DNA from: Acidicaldus organivorans
Lineage (GTDB): Bacteria; Pseudomonadota; Alphaproteobacteria; Acetobacterales; Acetobacteraceae
Assembly: GCA_000759655.1 (NCBI GenBank)
Contig: KN173945.1
Location: 3,349 to 12,826, forward strand
Reading direction: 5' to 3'
DNA: 9,478 nt
The stretch's first letter is position 1. Every line of letters starts with the position of its first letter. Below are positions 7,004 to 9,478 of the stretch, one piece after another. The translations under genes and the position numbers were made by a program. The notes below the pieces were generated by a model. That model was not told the DNA's origin and made no database searches. It worked only from the letters and a program-made list of their open reading frames with translations.

Positions 7004-7034
7004 GCGCCGCCCCATCGCGCAGGGGCGGAGGCGC
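7004..7034 (-). terminator. GC-rich hairpin downstream of the two-domain glycosyltransferase
   Basis: GCGCCGCCCC (7004-7013) pairs with GGGGC (7022-7026) and GGCGC (7030-7034), with an 8-nt loop and a 3-nt bulge (7027-7029). It lies 14 nt past the stop at 7048 in the minus-strand sense and before the importer promoter. No T run follows, so it may slow or end transcription only with help from Rho; read-through into the importer operon remains possible. Confidence 0.35.
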
Positions 7035-7047
7035 TGCCGGCGACGGG

Positions 7048-9456
7048 CTATTCGGCGCTCGAGCTCGGGGAGGGCGTAAGCGGGGCGGAGGATGCGGGGC
7101 TGCCCCCCCAGCCCTCTTTGGGCCGCCGTTCGCGCCCCTCCAGCGTCCAGGGGTGACGGCGGCGCATCTCGCGCACCAAAGTCAGGCGGTTTGCGTTGAT
7201 TTCGGTTTCGGTGCGCAGCATCGAGCGCGGATGGATGCGATAGCGCGCGAGGACTTCATCGAGGTGATAGCCGAAGAGACCGGCCTCGGCGAGGCGGCAC
7301 CAGAAATCGTAATCCTCCCAGCCCTGGGGCCTTATCTCGTGATAGCCGCCGATGGCGGCCCAGGCGGCGCGGCGGACGAGGGCGGTGGCGTCGATGTAAT
7401 TGCCGGGGGCGAGCCGGATCGGATCGTAGGGAAGATTGGCGAAAATCCCTTCTTCGGCGCCGAAACATTCGAGGGTGGGATAGACGAAGGCCGCCCCGCT
7501 CGACTCGATGGCCTCGAGGCAGCGCGCGAGGCAATCGGGAAGCATCACGTTGTCGGCGTCGAACGGCATGACAAACGGGGTTTCGGCAAAGGCGAAGCCC
7601 GCGTTGCGGGTGCGGGCGAGACCGGCGTTCATCTCGTTGGTGAGGAGCAGGGCGCGGTTGAAGCGCTGGTGATGACGCGCAAACCATTCTTCCGCCCGCG
7701 CGAGCGAGTCATCGGTGGAGCAGTCATCGACGACGACGAGATCGAGATCGGTGAGGGTCTGCGCGGCGATCGAATCGAGCGTTTCGATAACGTAATCGGC
7801 GTAGTTGTAGAGGGGCACGACCGCACTCACCCGGCTCGGCCGCAATGTGTCATGCCGGAAGACGGTGCGGGTTGCAGCAGGCAGCGGGGGCGGGGACCAG
7901 GTATGTCCGGCGCGCGCCACGTCGAGGGCGAAGGCGCGGGCGGCGCGCCGCCCGCGATGCAGCGTCTGTTCGAGAAAACTCGCCACCAGCTCGACTCGCC
8001 GCTCCGGCCCATAGGTCCAGAGCGCATGGAGATAGGCAGTGCGGCCGATGCGCCTCCGCAGCGCCTCATCCTCAACGAGGCGGGCGAGGGCGTCGAACCA
8101 CTCCGCCTCGTTTGCGGCGAGGAAACCGGTTTCCCCATGACGGATGGCGCGCCGGAAGGGGTCGGTCGGCGAGCAGACGCTCGGCACCTCGACCAGAGCC
8201 GCCTCGAAATATTTGAGCTCGCTCTTCGCCTCACAGAACGGATTGCCCGTCTCGAGCGGGGCGATGTTGATGTCGAAGCGGGCAAGCTCGTCGGGAAGGG
8301 CCGGAACTGGCACCATCTCCCGCCATTCGATCTGCGCATCGAGCCCAGCGAGTTCTGGAAACTCCTCGAGATCGAGGGTGGGCCAGGGGCCCTGGCGGAA
8401 GAGGACGAGGCGGGTGTGCGGATAGCGGGCGAGGATGCGGGCGAGGGCGGGGACGGCCACCGCGAAGTCCCGTTGATGGGTGCGGCTTCCCGCCGGATAG
8501 CCGATGCGGATGAGACCATCCGTCCCGGCGAGTTGCCGTCGCCGCCGCGCCAGGCGGGCGATCCGCCAGGCGTCCTCATCGAACCCGTTGGGGATGACGA
8601 AGGTTGGGATGGCCCAGCGTTGCAGTTCACCGGCGAGATAATGGGTCGGGGCGCAGGCGAAATCGGAAATGGCGAGCGTCTGCTGGGTCACCGCGAAATG
8701 GCGGGCGACGTCGCGCCGATCGAGCTTGCGGGTGCGGATGCCGTCGATGATCCTGGGATCGGCGAGCGCCGGATCGACCATCAGGTCATCGACGTCGAAG
8801 ACGACGATGATGCCCCGCTGGCGCGCCGCCTCGATCTGGGCGTGGATCTCGGGGCTGAGCGGGGCGCGCCATATGAAGAGGAGATCGCTCGCTGAGACGA
8901 GCGGCGCGAAGGCATCCGCATCGAGCTCCTTGTAATCGTGGATGGAGAGCGTGGCCCCGAGCGCGCGCGCCGCTTCGGCAAAGCGGAGCACCCGGTAGGT
9001 GTGCCCAGGCGTGTCGGCCTCACCGGAAATCATCACGATGCGCGGCGCGCGCCCGCTTGCCTCCTTTTCGGGAAGGAGGACATGATTGCCGCGCCCCCGT
9101 TCGGCGGCGTCATCCATCCGCAGGGCGGGGCGGATCTTTCGGTTTTCGGCCCGTCCGGCAATCTCGTAGTGAAAAAGCGGATTGGTGCCCGAAGAGAGGA
9201 CGTCGGGGTTGAGCAGGTAATAACCGTAGGAGGAAAACCCAGGGCCCGGATCGAAGCCGCGAAAGGCGCCCTCGTCGATATAGTGATCGACCGGATCGAC
9301 GCCGCTTTCCCGCACCTCGCGGTAACGGGCGAGATACCAGGCGCGGTCGAAGAGCGGGCTTGACGCAACGACGTTGCGGATACGTGACCTTTCCGCCGAG
9401 GGCAGGGGCGCGCGGCGCTGCGCCGCGGCCATCGCCGCCCCGAAGGCCCGCATCAC
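7048..9456 (-). CDS. Bifunctional glycosyltransferase: N-terminal repeats, GT4-like module, GT2 module
   Basis: An 802-residue protein with two catalytic modules, likely building a surface polysaccharide or glycan in the cytoplasm; sugars are unknown. Residues 33-108 hold two related repeats of the WYL..Y..V...G.DP..HY type: LFDRAWYLARYREV with DPVDHYIDEG, then YYLLNPDV with NPLFHYEIAG. The GT4-like module (about 138-500) has FDVDD (220-224), VIPNGFDE (287-294), IGYPAGSRTHQRDF (318-331) and KYFEAALVEVPSVCS (415-429). The GT2 module (about 541-760) has VVPLYNYADYV (546-556), VVDDCSTDDS (575-584), DADN (633-636, the metal/nucleotide-sugar DxD position) and WEDYDFW (713-719). The tail (783-802) is Ser/Pro-rich and probably disordered. 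The start is uncertain: GTG at 9456 and ATG at 9453 lack a clear ribosome-binding site, and the frame is open to position 9478, so the gene may extend past the right edge. It lies upstream of the importer operon in the same direction. Confidence 0.85.
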   Translation of the reverse strand: MMRAFGAAMAAAQRRAPLPSAERSRIRNVVASSPLFDRAWYLARYREVRESGVDPVDHYIDEGAFRGFDPGPGFSSYGYYLLNPDVLSSGTNPLFHYEIAGRAENRKIRPALRMDDAAERGRGNHVLLPEKEASGRAPRIVMISGEADTPGHTYRVLRFAEAARALGATLSIHDYKELDADAFAPLVSASDLLFIWRAPLSPEIHAQIEAARQRGIIVVFDVDDLMVDPALADPRIIDGIRTRKLDRRDVARHFAVTQQTLAISDFACAPTHYLAGELQRWAIPTFVIPNGFDEDAWRIARLARRRRQLAGTDGLIRIGYPAGSRTHQRDFAVAVPALARILARYPHTRLVLFRQGPWPTLDLEEFPELAGLDAQIEWREMVPVPALPDELARFDINIAPLETGNPFCEAKSELKYFEAALVEVPSVCSPTDPFRRAIRHGETGFLAANEAEWFDALARLVEDEALRRRIGRTAYLHALWTYGPERRVELVASFLEQTLHRGRRAARAFALDVARAGHTWSPPPLPAATRTVFRHDTLRPSRVSAVVPLYNYADYVIETLDSIAAQTLTDLDLVVVDDCSTDDSLARAEEWFARHHQRFNRALLLTNEMNAGLARTRNAGFAFAETPFVMPFDADNVMLPDCLARCLEAIESSGAAFVYPTLECFGAEEGIFANLPYDPIRLAPGNYIDATALVRRAAWAAIGGYHEIRPQGWEDYDFWCRLAEAGLFGYHLDEVLARYRIHPRSMLRTETEINANRLTLVREMRRRHPWTLEGRERRPKEGWGGSPASSAPLTPSPSSSAE

Positions 9457-9478
9457 CCGCTCGAGACGCCGCCCCTCA

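Noticed and set aside
6897..7047. Possible small gene or RNA between the importer and the second glycosyltransferase
   Set aside because: The 151-nt gap is accounted for by a ribosome-binding site, promoter-like hexamers and a GC-rich hairpin; no coding frame with a start signal was found.
6997..8895. A 632-codon open frame on the plus strand, antisense to the two-domain glycosyltransferase
   Set aside because: Low-complexity Gly/Glu/Arg-rich product with no recognisable motif, wholly opposite the conserved GT4 and GT2 motifs of the minus-strand gene.

Overview
The window looks like a stretch of a GC-rich proteobacterial chromosome, most likely an alphaproteobacterium (possibly an Acetobacteraceae or other Rhodospirillales member). 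This placing rests on overall GC richness, GGAGG ribosome-binding sites, and the style of the glycosyltransferases and sugar transporter. It is inferred from protein character, not from a marker gene. No rRNA, tRNA, CRISPR array, transposase or attachment site was seen.

Layout, left to right. (1) Positions 1-207, minus strand: the first 69 codons of a secreted selenium-binding-protein/methanethiol-oxidase (SBP56) homologue that runs off the left edge. (2) Positions 208-608: a divergent intergenic region, AT-rich for this window. It carries a good sigma-70-like promoter for the leftward gene and weaker candidates for the rightward one. (3) Positions 609-2972, plus strand: a large GT4-type glycosyltransferase with an extra beta-rich domain at each end. 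Its middle is clearly poorer in GC than the rest of the window. (4) Positions 3007-6896, minus strand: a compact three-gene importer operon of the ribose/galactose (CUT2) ABC type. Transcription order is periplasmic binding protein, double ATPase, permease. Gaps are 29 and about 21-24 nt, and a plausible promoter sits just upstream of the binding protein. (5) Positions 7048-9456, minus strand: a two-headed glycosyltransferase (N-terminal sequence repeats, then a GT4-like module, then a GT2 module). Its frame is still open at the right edge.

How the parts may work together. The importer is a complete unit: the binding protein captures a sugar or sugar-like ligand in the periplasm, the permease passes it through the inner membrane, and the ATPase drives the cycle. 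No kinase, isomerase or regulator is present, so the substrate cannot be named. The two glycosyltransferases are typical of surface-polysaccharide or glycoprotein loci, but nothing visible links them to the importer except position.

The most unusual feature is the importer ATPase. After its second nucleotide-binding domain it carries about 130 extra residues with a GAF-like pattern, where family members normally end. This suggests a built-in sensory or regulatory domain on a sugar importer. The long open frames antisense to the importer and to both glycosyltransferases are interpreted as GC-rich shadows.
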